A stretch of 41,941 nt of DNA from Microbacteriaceae bacterium (GTDB lineage Bacteria > Actinomycetota > Actinomycetes > Actinomycetales > Microbacteriaceae), in assembly GCA_025464995.1 (NCBI GenBank), contig JAODMO010000047.1, positions 1 to 41,941 on the forward strand, written 5' to 3'. A program made the translations under genes and the position numbers. Position 1 is the first letter of the stretch. Each line of letters opens with the position of its first letter. Shown here piece after piece: positions 17,984 to 25,581 of the stretch. The notes beneath the pieces are model-generated. The model was not told where the DNA came from, ran no database searches, and saw only the letters and a list, made by a program, of their open reading frames with translations.

Positions 17984-18320
17984 GCCGCGCCGACCGTCGA
18001 CGCACCGCCAGCGGGGGCGATGAGCACGGGCTCGTAGACAGACGTGCCGAGCACGGAGTACTCGACCGCTTCTGCCGCGGCGAGTGCGCGTCCGAGCAGG
18101 GCGAGCGCGGGGTGCCCGGGGTCGAAGATCTGGTCGATCGTCTCGAATAGGGCGGCAGCGCCCCGATCACCCATCGCCGCCATCCTGCGCTCGGCCTTGT
18201 CGGCTCGGGAATCGCGGCACTCGGACGCCGGTCGGGAACGCAGTGCGGGCGGGCGCCCGACGACGCCCGCCGCAGAGTGCATCACCGCGCCGAACCAATC
18301 CCCGCCGCGCTTGGTGTCGA
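17984..18320 (-). other. Intergenic stretch, possible minus-strand relic
   Basis: No convincing gene lies here. On the minus strand, from ATG 18183 or 18174, an open frame reads GAAALFETIDQIFDPGHPAL and VEYSVLGTSVYEPVLIAP, which looks protein-like. It continues about 150 bases into the end of asd on the opposite strand before a stop. I therefore treat it as a relic or chance ORF. I cannot assign a family. Confidence 0.3.
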
Positions 18321-19007
18321 ATGAGTGGTGTGAACACGCGAATCAGGCTCGCCGTCGCGGCCGCTCTGTGCGCGCTCGTGGCGATCGGAGTAGCCTTGTC
18401 TGCACCATCCACCGACCCGGAAGGAGCGGGGCCGCGCTCCGGGACGGGCACGCGCGTCGCCTTCTACGGCGACTCGTACACGCTCGGCACGGGGGCATCC
18501 AGCCCGAAGAAGCGCTGGTCGACCATCGTGAGCGCCAAGCGCAACTGGGACGAGATCAATCCGAGCGTCAACGGGCTGGGATTCATCACCAACCGATCGG
18601 TGTTCGGTGAGGGCGACCTGCCGAGCATGGTCATCGACGCCGAGCCGGAGATCGTCATCGTGACGATGGGCCTCAACGACAACTTCTCCTACGACTTCTC
18701 GGCGACCGGGATCGAGCGCCAGATCGGTGCCGACTTCGACCGCCTGCACCGTGAGCTGCCCGACGCGCGCATCGTGGTCGTCGAGCCGTTCTGGTACGCC
18801 GACGAACGGCCGTCGTCGGTAGACGTGATCGGCCGGTGGGTGAGAGACGCCGCAGCGGAGATCGGCGCCGACTACATCCCCGAGGCGTCGCACTGGATTG
18901 AGGGTCACCCGGAGTGGATGGCCGACGACGGGCTGCACCCCAACGACGCTGGCTACGCGGCCATCGCGGAGAAGATGCACGCCCGGCTCGAGAAGCTCGG
19001 CCTCTAG
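18321..19007 (+). CDS. Secreted SGNH/GDSL-family hydrolase
   Basis: This 228-residue protein has an N-terminal hydrophobic segment (about 7-28, LAVAAALCALVAIGVALSA) acting as signal peptide or anchor. An SGNH hydrolase domain follows. Block I is AFYGDSYTLG with the nucleophile Ser52. Block III is GLNDN with Asn119. Block V is DDGLHPND with Asp203 and His206 of the catalytic triad. The family comprises esterases and acyl-hydrolases; many actinobacterial members deacetylate cell-wall or extracellular polysaccharides, but the substrate is unknown. No ribosome site precedes ATG 18321, and GTG 18330 is an alternative start. It is a single-gene unit between asd and mqo. Confidence 0.8.
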   Translation: MSGVNTRIRLAVAAALCALVAIGVALSAPSTDPEGAGPRSGTGTRVAFYGDSYTLGTGASSPKKRWSTIVSAKRNWDEINPSVNGLGFITNRSVFGEGDLPSMVIDAEPEIVIVTMGLNDNFSYDFSATGIERQIGADFDRLHRELPDARIVVVEPFWYADERPSSVDVIGRWVRDAAAEIGADYIPEASHWIEGHPEWMADDGLHPNDAGYAAIAEKMHARLEKLGL

Positions 19008-19086
19008 CGGTGGCGCGGATGCGACACCCCGCCGCGAGCGTCTGCCGCCAGCGCGCACGCCTTTCGGGTGTCGCCTTGCCGCCGCG

Positions 19087-19098
19087 TAAGCTGGGGGA
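19087..19098 (+). promoter_or_regulatory. Leaderless-type promoter: TAAGCT, 6 nt, then GTG (mqo)
   Basis: TAAGCT (19087-19092) is exactly six bases before GTG 19099. The GGGGGA in the gap touches the start codon and cannot act as a normal Shine-Dalgarno. Confidence 0.55.
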
Positions 19099-20580
19099 GT
19101 GAGTCCCGCCGAAACCCCCGTTGACGTTGCCCTGATCGGCGGTGGCATCATGAGTGCCACCCTCGGCACGATGCTCAAGCAGCTCGAGCCGGACTGGTCG
19201 ATCCAAGTATTCGAGAAGCTCGGCACCGTCGCCGAGGAGAGCTCGAACCCGTGGAACAACGCCGGCACCGGCCACTCCGCGCTGTGCGAGCTCAACTACA
19301 CGCCGTTGCGACCCGACGGCACGATCGACATCGCGAGTGCCGTCAAGGTGAACGAGCAGTTTCAGGTGTCGCGGCAGTTCTGGTCGCACCTCGTCGAGAG
19401 CGGCCAGCTGCCCGAGCCGTCGAGCTTCATCAACCCGACGCCGCATATGAGCTTCGTCTGGGGCGAGTCGAACGTCGAGTTCCTGCGCAAGCGGTTCGAG
19501 GCGCTCAAGGGCCATCCGTTGTTCGCGGGCATGGAGTACAGCGAAGACGCCCACATCATCCGCGGCTGGGCGCCCATGCTCATCCCCGGTCGTGCGAAGA
19601 ACCAGCCGATCGCCGCGACGCACATCGCCGCCGGTACCGACGTCAACTTCGGGGCGCTCACGTCGAGCCTGATCGACTACCTGCGCGACAACGGCGCGGA
19701 GATCACCACAGGCGCCAAGGTCACGGGCCTCAAGCGGCAGAAGGACGGACTCTGGCGCATCAGCTACAAGCGCGAGGTCGGCCAGACGCCGTTCGTGCAG
19801 CTCGCGCGATTCGTCTTCGTCGGCGCGGGCGGAAACGCGCTCAACCTGCTGCAGAAGAGCGGCATCCCGGAGATCCACGGCTTCGGCGGCTTCCCGGTCA
19901 GCGGCGAGTTCCTGCGCACCGACAACCCCGAGCTCGTCGCGAAACACCAGGCCAAGGTGTACGGCATGGCGGCCGTCGGCGCGCCGCCCATGTCGGTGCC
20001 GCACCTCGACGCGCGCGTCATCGACGGCACGTCGAGTCTCATGTTCGGCCCGTATGCGGGGTTCAGCCCCAAGTTCCTCAAGACCGGGTCGTGGTTCGAC
20101 CTGTTCAAGTCGATCCGTACGCACAACCTCGTGCCCATGGTCGCTGCCGGCCTGGGCAACCTCAGCCTCGTGAAGTACCTCATCGGACAGCTCACCGCGA
20201 AGGAGACCGCCAAGTTCGACGAACTGCGCGAGTTCATCCCGCACGGTGAGCAGAAGGACTGGTACCGCATCACCGCGGGGCAGCGCGTGCAGGTCATCAA
20301 GAAGGACGCCAAGAAGCGCGGCGTGCTCCAGTTCGGCACGGAGGTCGTGGCGTCTGCCGACGGGACCATCGCCGGTCTGCTCGGCGCGTCTCCGGGCGCC
20401 TCGACCGCCGCGCCCATCATGCTCGGGCTCATCGAGAAGTGCTTCCCCGACCGTATCGAGGCGTGGCGACCACTCATCACCCGCATGGTGCCGAGTTTCG
20501 GCACCATGCTCGCCGACGACGCGAAGCGCGCCGACGCGATCATGACCCACACCGCCGAGGTGCTGCAGATCCCTCGCTGA
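19099..20580 (+). CDS. mqo: Malate:quinone oxidoreductase
   Basis: This 493-residue FAD enzyme is of standard length. It oxidises malate to oxaloacetate at the membrane and passes electrons to menaquinone, replacing or supplementing NAD-malate dehydrogenase as is common in Actinobacteria. The FAD-binding motif is DVALIGGGIMSATLG (9-23). Family signatures are SSNPWNNAGTGHSALCELNY (about 49-68), PHMSFVWGESNV, VFVGAGGNALNLLQKSGIPE and GASPGASTAAPIM near the C-terminus. The start appears leaderless. It is a peripheral membrane protein without transmembrane helices. Confidence 0.97.
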   Translation: MSPAETPVDVALIGGGIMSATLGTMLKQLEPDWSIQVFEKLGTVAEESSNPWNNAGTGHSALCELNYTPLRPDGTIDIASAVKVNEQFQVSRQFWSHLVESGQLPEPSSFINPTPHMSFVWGESNVEFLRKRFEALKGHPLFAGMEYSEDAHIIRGWAPMLIPGRAKNQPIAATHIAAGTDVNFGALTSSLIDYLRDNGAEITTGAKVTGLKRQKDGLWRISYKREVGQTPFVQLARFVFVGAGGNALNLLQKSGIPEIHGFGGFPVSGEFLRTDNPELVAKHQAKVYGMAAVGAPPMSVPHLDARVIDGTSSLMFGPYAGFSPKFLKTGSWFDLFKSIRTHNLVPMVAAGLGNLSLVKYLIGQLTAKETAKFDELREFIPHGEQKDWYRITAGQRVQVIKKDAKKRGVLQFGTEVVASADGTIAGLLGASPGASTAAPIMLGLIEKCFPDRIEAWRPLITRMVPSFGTMLADDAKRADAIMTHTAEVLQIPR

Positions 20581-20663
20581 CCCCGTTGGCGGCCTTTCGC
20601 GATCGCGGGCGCAGGCGCGCTGCCCTTCCCGAACTGGGGTGAGACCAAACTCGCTACATCGAT

Positions 20664-20669
20664 TAGCGT
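20664..20669 (+). promoter_or_regulatory. Putative -10 box of kinase locus 2
   Basis: TAGCGT lies 35 bases before ATG 20705. The predicted leader of about 29 nt contains GAGGGGG as a ribosome site. Confidence 0.35.
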
Positions 20670-20704
20670 CGTGGATACCACCGTCGAGTTGAGGGGGATC
20701 TGAG

Positions 20705-21919
20705 ATGTCTCTCGGACTACCTGGGCATCTCGCGCCGCACAGCGAGAGTCGCGCGTTCGCGCGAGCTTCTCACGTGATCGCGCTCACCTGCCTCGCTGCG
20801 GCGTTCGTCATGGTGCTGCTCTTCCAGCAGGCGGATCCCGGCGTCACCCTGTGGCCGATCGCGTTCGCGCTGGCGCCGATGGCCCTCGTGCTCTGGCTGC
20901 TCGAACGCCATCGAAGCCTCTTCTACACCGCCACGTACCTGCTCGTCGGGGGCGCCTGTCTCTACTGGTTCGTGCTCATCGGCTCCCTCCAGTTTCCCGG
21001 CACCGCCGAGACGAACTCGTTCGTGTTCTCGATGGCCAAGATCGCGCTGCTCTTCGTCGGCGGGGCGGGCGTCGGAGTGCACCGCCTCGCCGTGTGGAGC
21101 GTGCTCGGGTTCGCCGTCGGCGAGGTCGTGACGGTGCTCGCCGCGCTGCAGACCGGAGCGGTGATCGCGCCTGACCTGACGGTGCTGTCCGCCGTCGTCG
21201 TGCTGCTCTCCACCCTCGTGGTGATCGGAATCAGCAGGCGACGCGTGGCCGACGCGCAACCCAGCCTGCACCGGGCGGCGCGAGACGAGCACCTGTCCGA
21301 CATCCGTCACCGCTTGGAGACTCGGGCGGCGGCCATGATGCACGACACTATCCTCAACCACCTCGCCGCCGTGGCGACCACGACCGACGGCCCCCTGCGC
21401 GCCGACCTCCGCGACCGCGTCGAGCGTGACCTCGAGGTGCTTATCGGACAGGAGTGGCTCGTCGACGAGCGCGACTCGGAGGAGATCCCCTCCCGGTCGG
21501 AATGGCTCGGAACACGACTGTCCCGCGCCATAGACGAGGCGCGCGACCTCGGCCTCAACGTCGCGCTGAGTGGCGACCGCTCCGCCGTGGCGCGCCTCGA
21601 GCCGGCGCGACAGGTCGCCGCCGCGCTCGCCGTGAAGCAGTGCCTCGTGAACGTGCTCAAGCACTCGGGCACCGACGAAGCCGAGGTGGTCGTCTACGGA
21701 TCGGCCTCCGAGGTGTCCATCATGATCATCGACGGCGGCAAGGGATTCTCTGAAGGCGAGACAAGCGTCGACAGGCTGGGACTGCGGCAGTCTGTGCGCA
21801 GCCGCATCGAGGCCGTGGACGGCACCGTGCAGGTGTGGTCGACGCCCGGAACGGGCACATCAGTGCTCATGCGGCTTCCCGCACAACGCGCGTCGAGCGC
21901 CGCGGAGCCGGCCTCGTGA
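20705..21919 (+). CDS. Membrane sensor histidine kinase, locus 2
   Basis: This 404-residue paralogue of the protein at 1992 has an N-terminal module of about six hydrophobic helices in residues 22-176. A short coil follows, and then the kinase core. His213 in AMMHDTILNHL is the HisKA_3-like phosphoacceptor. Asn316 (KQCLVNVLKHSG) is the N-box and Asp343 in IIDGGKGF the G1 box. The tail RLGLRQSVRSRIEAVDGTVQ and STPGTGTSVLMRLP completes the HATPase. The stop overlaps the partner gene by GTGA, as in locus 1. A LuxR-type regulator follows, so this is a complete two-component unit. The signal is probably a membrane or lipid-phase cue, because no extracytoplasmic domain is present. Confidence 0.85.
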   Translation: MSLGLPGHLAPHSESRAFARASHVIALTCLAAAFVMVLLFQQADPGVTLWPIAFALAPMALVLWLLERHRSLFYTATYLLVGGACLYWFVLIGSLQFPGTAETNSFVFSMAKIALLFVGGAGVGVHRLAVWSVLGFAVGEVVTVLAALQTGAVIAPDLTVLSAVVVLLSTLVVIGISRRRVADAQPSLHRAARDEHLSDIRHRLETRAAAMMHDTILNHLAAVATTTDGPLRADLRDRVERDLEVLIGQEWLVDERDSEEIPSRSEWLGTRLSRAIDEARDLGLNVALSGDRSAVARLEPARQVAAALAVKQCLVNVLKHSGTDEAEVVVYGSASEVSIMIIDGGKGFSEGETSVDRLGLRQSVRSRIEAVDGTVQVWSTPGTGTSVLMRLPAQRASSAAEPAS

Positions 21920-23076
21920 CGCCCGAACGCACGCTGCAGCAGCGCGACCCGCTCGCGGCGCTCGTCGCACGCCCCGCCGGCTACCTGGCGGCGGTCGTCG
22001 TGCCGCTCTATGCCATCGGCGCGACCATCCTGCACCGCGACGACGTCTCGAATCCGGCGCTCGCGGTATTCGCGATAGTGCTCACCCTCATGGCCGGGAT
22101 AGCGCTGGCACTGCAGTCGAGTCCGCTCCGCGCACCACTCACCTCTCGAACCCTCGTGCTCGTCGTCGGATGCAGCGCTCTCGCCCATGCGGTGAACGTG
22201 ACGGCGACGTGGTCGACAGACGCCTCCGCGCGCGACGACTGGGGCGGACCCGCGATCGGGTTGTACGTGCTCGCCCTCGCGCCGTATCGGCCGGCGAAAG
22301 AGCTCGCGACGGCGACGGTGTTCGCCGCCATCCTGACGGGGGTGCTGGACGTCGCTCAGGCGCGGAATTCCCCGTCGGGTCTTCCGCCGCTCGCGTTCGT
22401 CGTGGTCGGGGTGACGCCCGTGCTCGCCATGGGCCTCGCCTCGGCGGCCTTCGCCGACGTGCTCGTGCGCAGCCTCGACCACTGGCGGGTGCGCACCGAT
22501 CGTGCCTTCTCGGCGATGAGCGACCAGCGCGGCGAATCGATCGCGCGTTCCGTGCAGCAAGACCGCGTCACCATCCTCAACCAGGAGGTCGTGCCGTTCT
22601 TCAGCGAGGTTCTCGCGGGTGAGACCGTCACGGAGGAGACACGCGATCGGGCGCGGCAGATCGCCGACGCCATCCGCTCGGTCATGGTCGCCGAGGCGGA
22701 CCGCACGTGGCTCGACGTCGTTCTCGAGGACGTGGCGCGCTCCTCACGCGTCGGCGGGGACGCCCTGAGCGCCACCGTGCGGGACGAGGAGCGGCTCGCC
22801 GAGCACATGTCTGCCGACCAGCGAACGGCGCTGCGGGCGCTCATCGTGGCCCTGCACCGTGCCGGTTCGCTGAAGCCCGACGCGTCGTCGGTGCAGATCA
22901 CCGCCACGAAGAGCCGCTGCAAGGTGCTGCTTCGCGCCGCGCTGGAATGCGACGCCAACGACGCCCGCGCCGACATAGCACCGTTCCTCGCGGTGATGCG
23001 GGTGGCATTCACCGACCTGCACGTCGATCACGATGAGCCGACCCTGACACTAAGGTTTTCATATGAGCAGCGTTGA
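21916..23076 (+). CDS. Membrane partner protein of sensor kinase, locus 2
   Basis: This 386-residue paralogue of the protein at 3155 has about six hydrophobic helices (residues 22-180) and a cytoplasmic part. That part starts with the conserved helix ILNQEVVPFFSEVLAGETVT (220-239), followed by VMVAEADRTWLDVVLED. The terminal 100 residues end in RADIAPFLAVMRVAF and TLTLRF and resemble a collapsed HATPase domain. No HD acceptor, N-box or DxGxG motif is visible, so it should not phosphorylate. I infer a structural or sensory partner of the kinase. The GTG start overlaps the kinase stop. The 3' end overlaps the response-regulator gene by 14 bases and contains its probable -10 box. No named family is recognised. 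Confidence 0.75.
   Translation: MTPERTLQQRDPLAALVARPAGYLAAVVVPLYAIGATILHRDDVSNPALAVFAIVLTLMAGIALALQSSPLRAPLTSRTLVLVVGCSALAHAVNVTATWSTDASARDDWGGPAIGLYVLALAPYRPAKELATATVFAAILTGVLDVAQARNSPSGLPPLAFVVVGVTPVLAMGLASAAFADVLVRSLDHWRVRTDRAFSAMSDQRGESIARSVQQDRVTILNQEVVPFFSEVLAGETVTEETRDRARQIADAIRSVMVAEADRTWLDVVLEDVARSSRVGGDALSATVRDEERLAEHMSADQRTALRALIVALHRAGSLKPDASSVQITATKSRCKVLLRAALECDANDARADIAPFLAVMRVAFTDLHVDHDEPTLTLRFSYEQR
23051..23062 (+). promoter_or_regulatory. Leaderless-type promoter: TAAGGT, 6 nt, then ATG (response regulator)
   Basis: TAAGGT (23051-23056) inside the end of the partner gene is exactly six bases before ATG 23063. It suggests separate expression of the regulator and supports this start over ATG 23102. 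Confidence 0.5.
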
Positions 23077-23758
23077 TGGCAGGACGGGAGGTGGGGGTTC
23101 GATGAACACCCCCGACCCCATGCGCGTTCGACTAGCCATCCTCGACGACCACGAGGTGTTGCTCGACAGCCTGAGCAGCTGGATATTCGCCAACGCCCCC
23201 GACTTCGACCTCGTGCTCAGCGCGAGCAGCTGGCTCGAGCTCGTGCACAGCGACAACTTCCCGACAGACCTGGTGTTCCTCGACTTCCAACTCAAGGAGC
23301 CCGTGTCCATCGAGGCGCGCGTGCGCACCTGCCGCGCCGCGGGTGCGAAGGTGATCGTGTTGACGAGTCTCGACAGCCGTGAGTCACGCGACCGCGCGCT
23401 CGCCGCCGGCGCGGCCGGATTCCTCTCCAAGACCCTGCCGATGCGCGAAGTGATGGATGCCGCTCGCGCGATCATGGGCGTGCGGCCGAACACCGCCGTG
23501 CAACGCGACTGGCGTCCACTGCCGGTCGGTGCGACGACCCAGTCGAGGCCCAAGTTGAGCGCCGGAGAGGTCGAGGCGTTCCGTCTCTACGTCTCCGGGC
23601 ACAGCACCGTCGAAGTGGCGAACAAGATGAACGTGCAATACGAGACGGCGAAGACCTACCTGCGCCGCGTTCGCGAGAAGTACGCGAAGGCGAATCGACC
23701 AGCGAGCAAAAAGGCGGAGCTGATCAGACGCGCCGCGGAAGACGGATACCTACTTTAA
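23063..23758 (+). CDS. LuxR/NarL-family response regulator
   Basis: This 231-residue regulator has a receiver domain (about 21-140) with the acidic pair Asp28-Asp29, phosphoacceptor Asp74 in VFLDFQL and Lys123 in FLSKTLP. The C-terminal LuxR-type helix-turn-helix (about 163-229) carries KLSAGEVEAFRLYVSGHSTV and YETAKTYLRRVREKYAKANR. It is the expected target of the kinase at 20705. The start at 23063 is supported by a leaderless-type promoter; ATG 23102, preceded by GGAGGTGGGGG, is the alternative and removes a Gly-rich tail of 13 residues. The stop codon is directly followed by the ATG of tdk, so the two are probably co-transcribed. Confidence 0.9.
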   Translation: MSSVDGRTGGGGSMNTPDPMRVRLAILDDHEVLLDSLSSWIFANAPDFDLVLSASSWLELVHSDNFPTDLVFLDFQLKEPVSIEARVRTCRAAGAKVIVLTSLDSRESRDRALAAGAAGFLSKTLPMREVMDAARAIMGVRPNTAVQRDWRPLPVGATTQSRPKLSAGEVEAFRLYVSGHSTVEVANKMNVQYETAKTYLRRVREKYAKANRPASKKAELIRRAAEDGYLL

Positions 23759-24454
23759 ATGTCCAAACTCTATTTCCGCTACGGCGCGATGAACAGCGGC
23801 AAGAGCACCGCGCTTCTGCAGGCTGCCTTCAACTACGAGGAGCGCGACCAGCAGGTGCTGCTCGCCAAGCCCGGCATCGACACGAAGGGCGACAACGACA
23901 TCGTGTCGCGCCTGGGTGTCTCACGGCCCGTCGACTTCACCGTCGCTCCCGATGAAGACATCTACGTCGCCTTTGCTGCCGAGCGTGCCAGGGTGCTGCG
24001 TGAGACCGGGTCGGATGTCAGCTGCCTTCTCGTCGACGAGGCGCAGTTTCTCACCGAGACGCAGGTCGACGACCTCCTGCGAATCGCCATCCTCGAGGGT
24101 GTGCCGGTGCTCGCCTACGGCATCCGCACCGACTTCCAGACGGTCGCCTTCCCGGGCAGCCGCCGCCTGCTCGAGATCGCTCACTCCCTCGAGGAGCTCA
24201 AGACCATCTGCCGCTGCGGGCGCAAGGCCGTCTTCAACGCACGCACCGTCAACGGTCGTTTCGTCTTCGACGGCGACCAGGTGGCGATCGATACATCGGC
24301 TGGGCTCAGCGCAGGAACCACGTCGACGGAGGTCAGCTACCAGTCGCTCTGCGGGAAGTGCTACCTCGAGGAGAGCGACGGCGTGCTCAACAACGGCAGG
24401 CGCGACCGCGTCGACTTCAGCTACCAGGGCGGGCCGGACCCCGACTTCGCGTAG
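23759..24454 (+). CDS. tdk: Thymidine kinase (TK1 type)
   Basis: This 231-residue thymidine kinase phosphorylates thymidine for dTMP salvage. The P-loop is YGAMNSGKSTALLQ (8-21), the Walker B-like segment LLVDEAQFL contains the catalytic Glu, and the lasso region has YGIRTDFQTVAFPGS. The zinc site is CRCG...CGKC. Length and motifs are typical. It begins on the base after the response-regulator stop and is closed by a strong hairpin. No separate promoter was seen. Co-transcription with a two-component system is unexpected and may be positional only. tmk (37832) performs the next phosphorylation. Confidence 0.95.
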   Translation: MSKLYFRYGAMNSGKSTALLQAAFNYEERDQQVLLAKPGIDTKGDNDIVSRLGVSRPVDFTVAPDEDIYVAFAAERARVLRETGSDVSCLLVDEAQFLTETQVDDLLRIAILEGVPVLAYGIRTDFQTVAFPGSRRLLEIAHSLEELKTICRCGRKAVFNARTVNGRFVFDGDQVAIDTSAGLSAGTTSTEVSYQSLCGKCYLEESDGVLNNGRRDRVDFSYQGGPDPDFA

Positions 24455-24470
24455 CCGCATCCGTAATGCA

Positions 24471-24500
24471 CGAAACGCCCTCCCGAAGGAGGGCGTCTCG
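24471..24500 (+). terminator. Bidirectional terminator between tdk and tRNA-Pro
   Basis: The stem ACGCCCTCC/GGAGGGCGT, extended by CGA/TCG with one mismatch, encloses a CGAA tetraloop. It lies 17 bases after tdk and nine bases beyond the 3' end of the minus-strand tRNA-Pro, so it can end both transcripts. Confidence 0.75.
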
Positions 24501-24508
24501 TGTTTGTG

Positions 24509-24582
<74 letters not shown>

Positions 24583-24612
24583 ATCTTTCCCGTCGCTGGC
24601 GACGTGAACCTA

Positions 24613-25581
24613 TCAAGAATAGCTGAAATCTCCGGCGGTTAATGTCACTACGACCGCTTCGGGCCGACATGCGATGCGAACGGGCGCGTAGATCGATGTG
24701 CCGAGCCCGGCCGACACGTTGAGATAGGCGGCACGCCGCGCGTGATGCCACACGCTGAGGCCCTGCGCCTGGTCTCGCGGGATATCGCAATTCGTCACGA
24801 GGGGTGGCACGCCGGGCAGACGGATCTGCCCACCGTGGGTGTGCCCGGCGAGAATCAGATTGGCCCCGTTGGTCACGAAGGAGTTGAGCACCCGCTGGTA
24901 TGGCGCGTGCGTGACGCCGATGGAGATGGACTCCTGGCCGGGGCGGCCGGGAGGCCACTCCACGTTCTCGCGCATGTTCTCGATCGCCCCGGGGAGCGCC
25001 CCCAGCGTGTCCCAGCCGCGGTGTGCGTCGTTGACGCCGAAGAACTCGAGGCGGGAACCGCGAATCGTCATCGCCCGTGCGGTGTTGTTGAGGCCGAGCC
25101 ATCCGAGGTCGTCTTGGAAGAAGGCCTCGAGGCGTGGGGTGTCGAGGTCGACGGACCTGGGGCGGTGCTCGCTCGGCCCGACGAAGTAGCGCAGCGGGTT
25201 CTTGAACGACGGGCCGTAGTAGTCGTTGGAGCCGTTGACGTAGACGCCGGGGACGGATGCGAACGGGGCAAGCGTGTATTCGAGGGCCTCGTACGCGTCG
25301 TCGTGGCCGAGGTTGTCGCCGGTGTTGACGATGAGGTCGGGCTCGAGGTCGGAGAGCGAGCGCACCCACTCCTGCTTGGCTCGCTGCCAGGGCGCGAGGT
25401 GCAGGTCGGCCAAGTGCAGCACGGTGAGTGTGCGAGCGCCGGGCTCCAAGATGGGCAGCACCTCATGGCGCACCACGAACCGGTTGCGCTCGACGAGGCC
25501 ACCCCACGCGAGGGTGCCTGCCCCGACGGCTGCCACCGCGCCGAGGGTGGCGGCGGCCGTCTTGATCGCCGGGTGTGTCAA
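24613..25581 (-). CDS. Membrane-anchored metallophosphoesterase
   Basis: This 322-residue calcineurin-like phosphoesterase has one N-terminal hydrophobic segment (about 7-26, ending GTLAWGGLVERNRF). The metal-binding motifs are HLADLHLAPWQ (D-x-H), NTGDNLGH, NGSNDYYGP (GNxD-like), VTHAPY and AGHTHGGQ. Relatives hydrolyse phosphoesters outside the membrane, and the substrate here is unknown. The likely start is TTG 25581, overlapping the stop of the penicillin-binding protein gene as TTGA and giving MTHPAIKTAAATLGAV. The pair is a common actinobacterial operon. tRNA-Pro follows on the same strand. Confidence 0.85.
   Translation of the reverse strand: MTHPAIKTAAATLGAVAAVGAGTLAWGGLVERNRFVVRHEVLPILEPGARTLTVLHLADLHLAPWQRAKQEWVRSLSDLEPDLIVNTGDNLGHDDAYEALEYTLAPFASVPGVYVNGSNDYYGPSFKNPLRYFVGPSEHRPRSVDLDTPRLEAFFQDDLGWLGLNNTARAMTIRGSRLEFFGVNDAHRGWDTLGALPGAIENMRENVEWPPGRPGQESISIGVTHAPYQRVLNSFVTNGANLILAGHTHGGQIRLPGVPPLVTNCDIPRDQAQGLSVWHHARRAAYLNVSAGLGTSIYAPVRIACRPEAVVVTLTAGDFSYS

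Noticed and set aside
23102..23758. Response regulator starting at ATG 23102
   Set aside because: It is a possible start with GGAGG upstream, but the precise TAAGGT plus 6-nt arrangement favours ATG 23063. I kept it only as an alternative.
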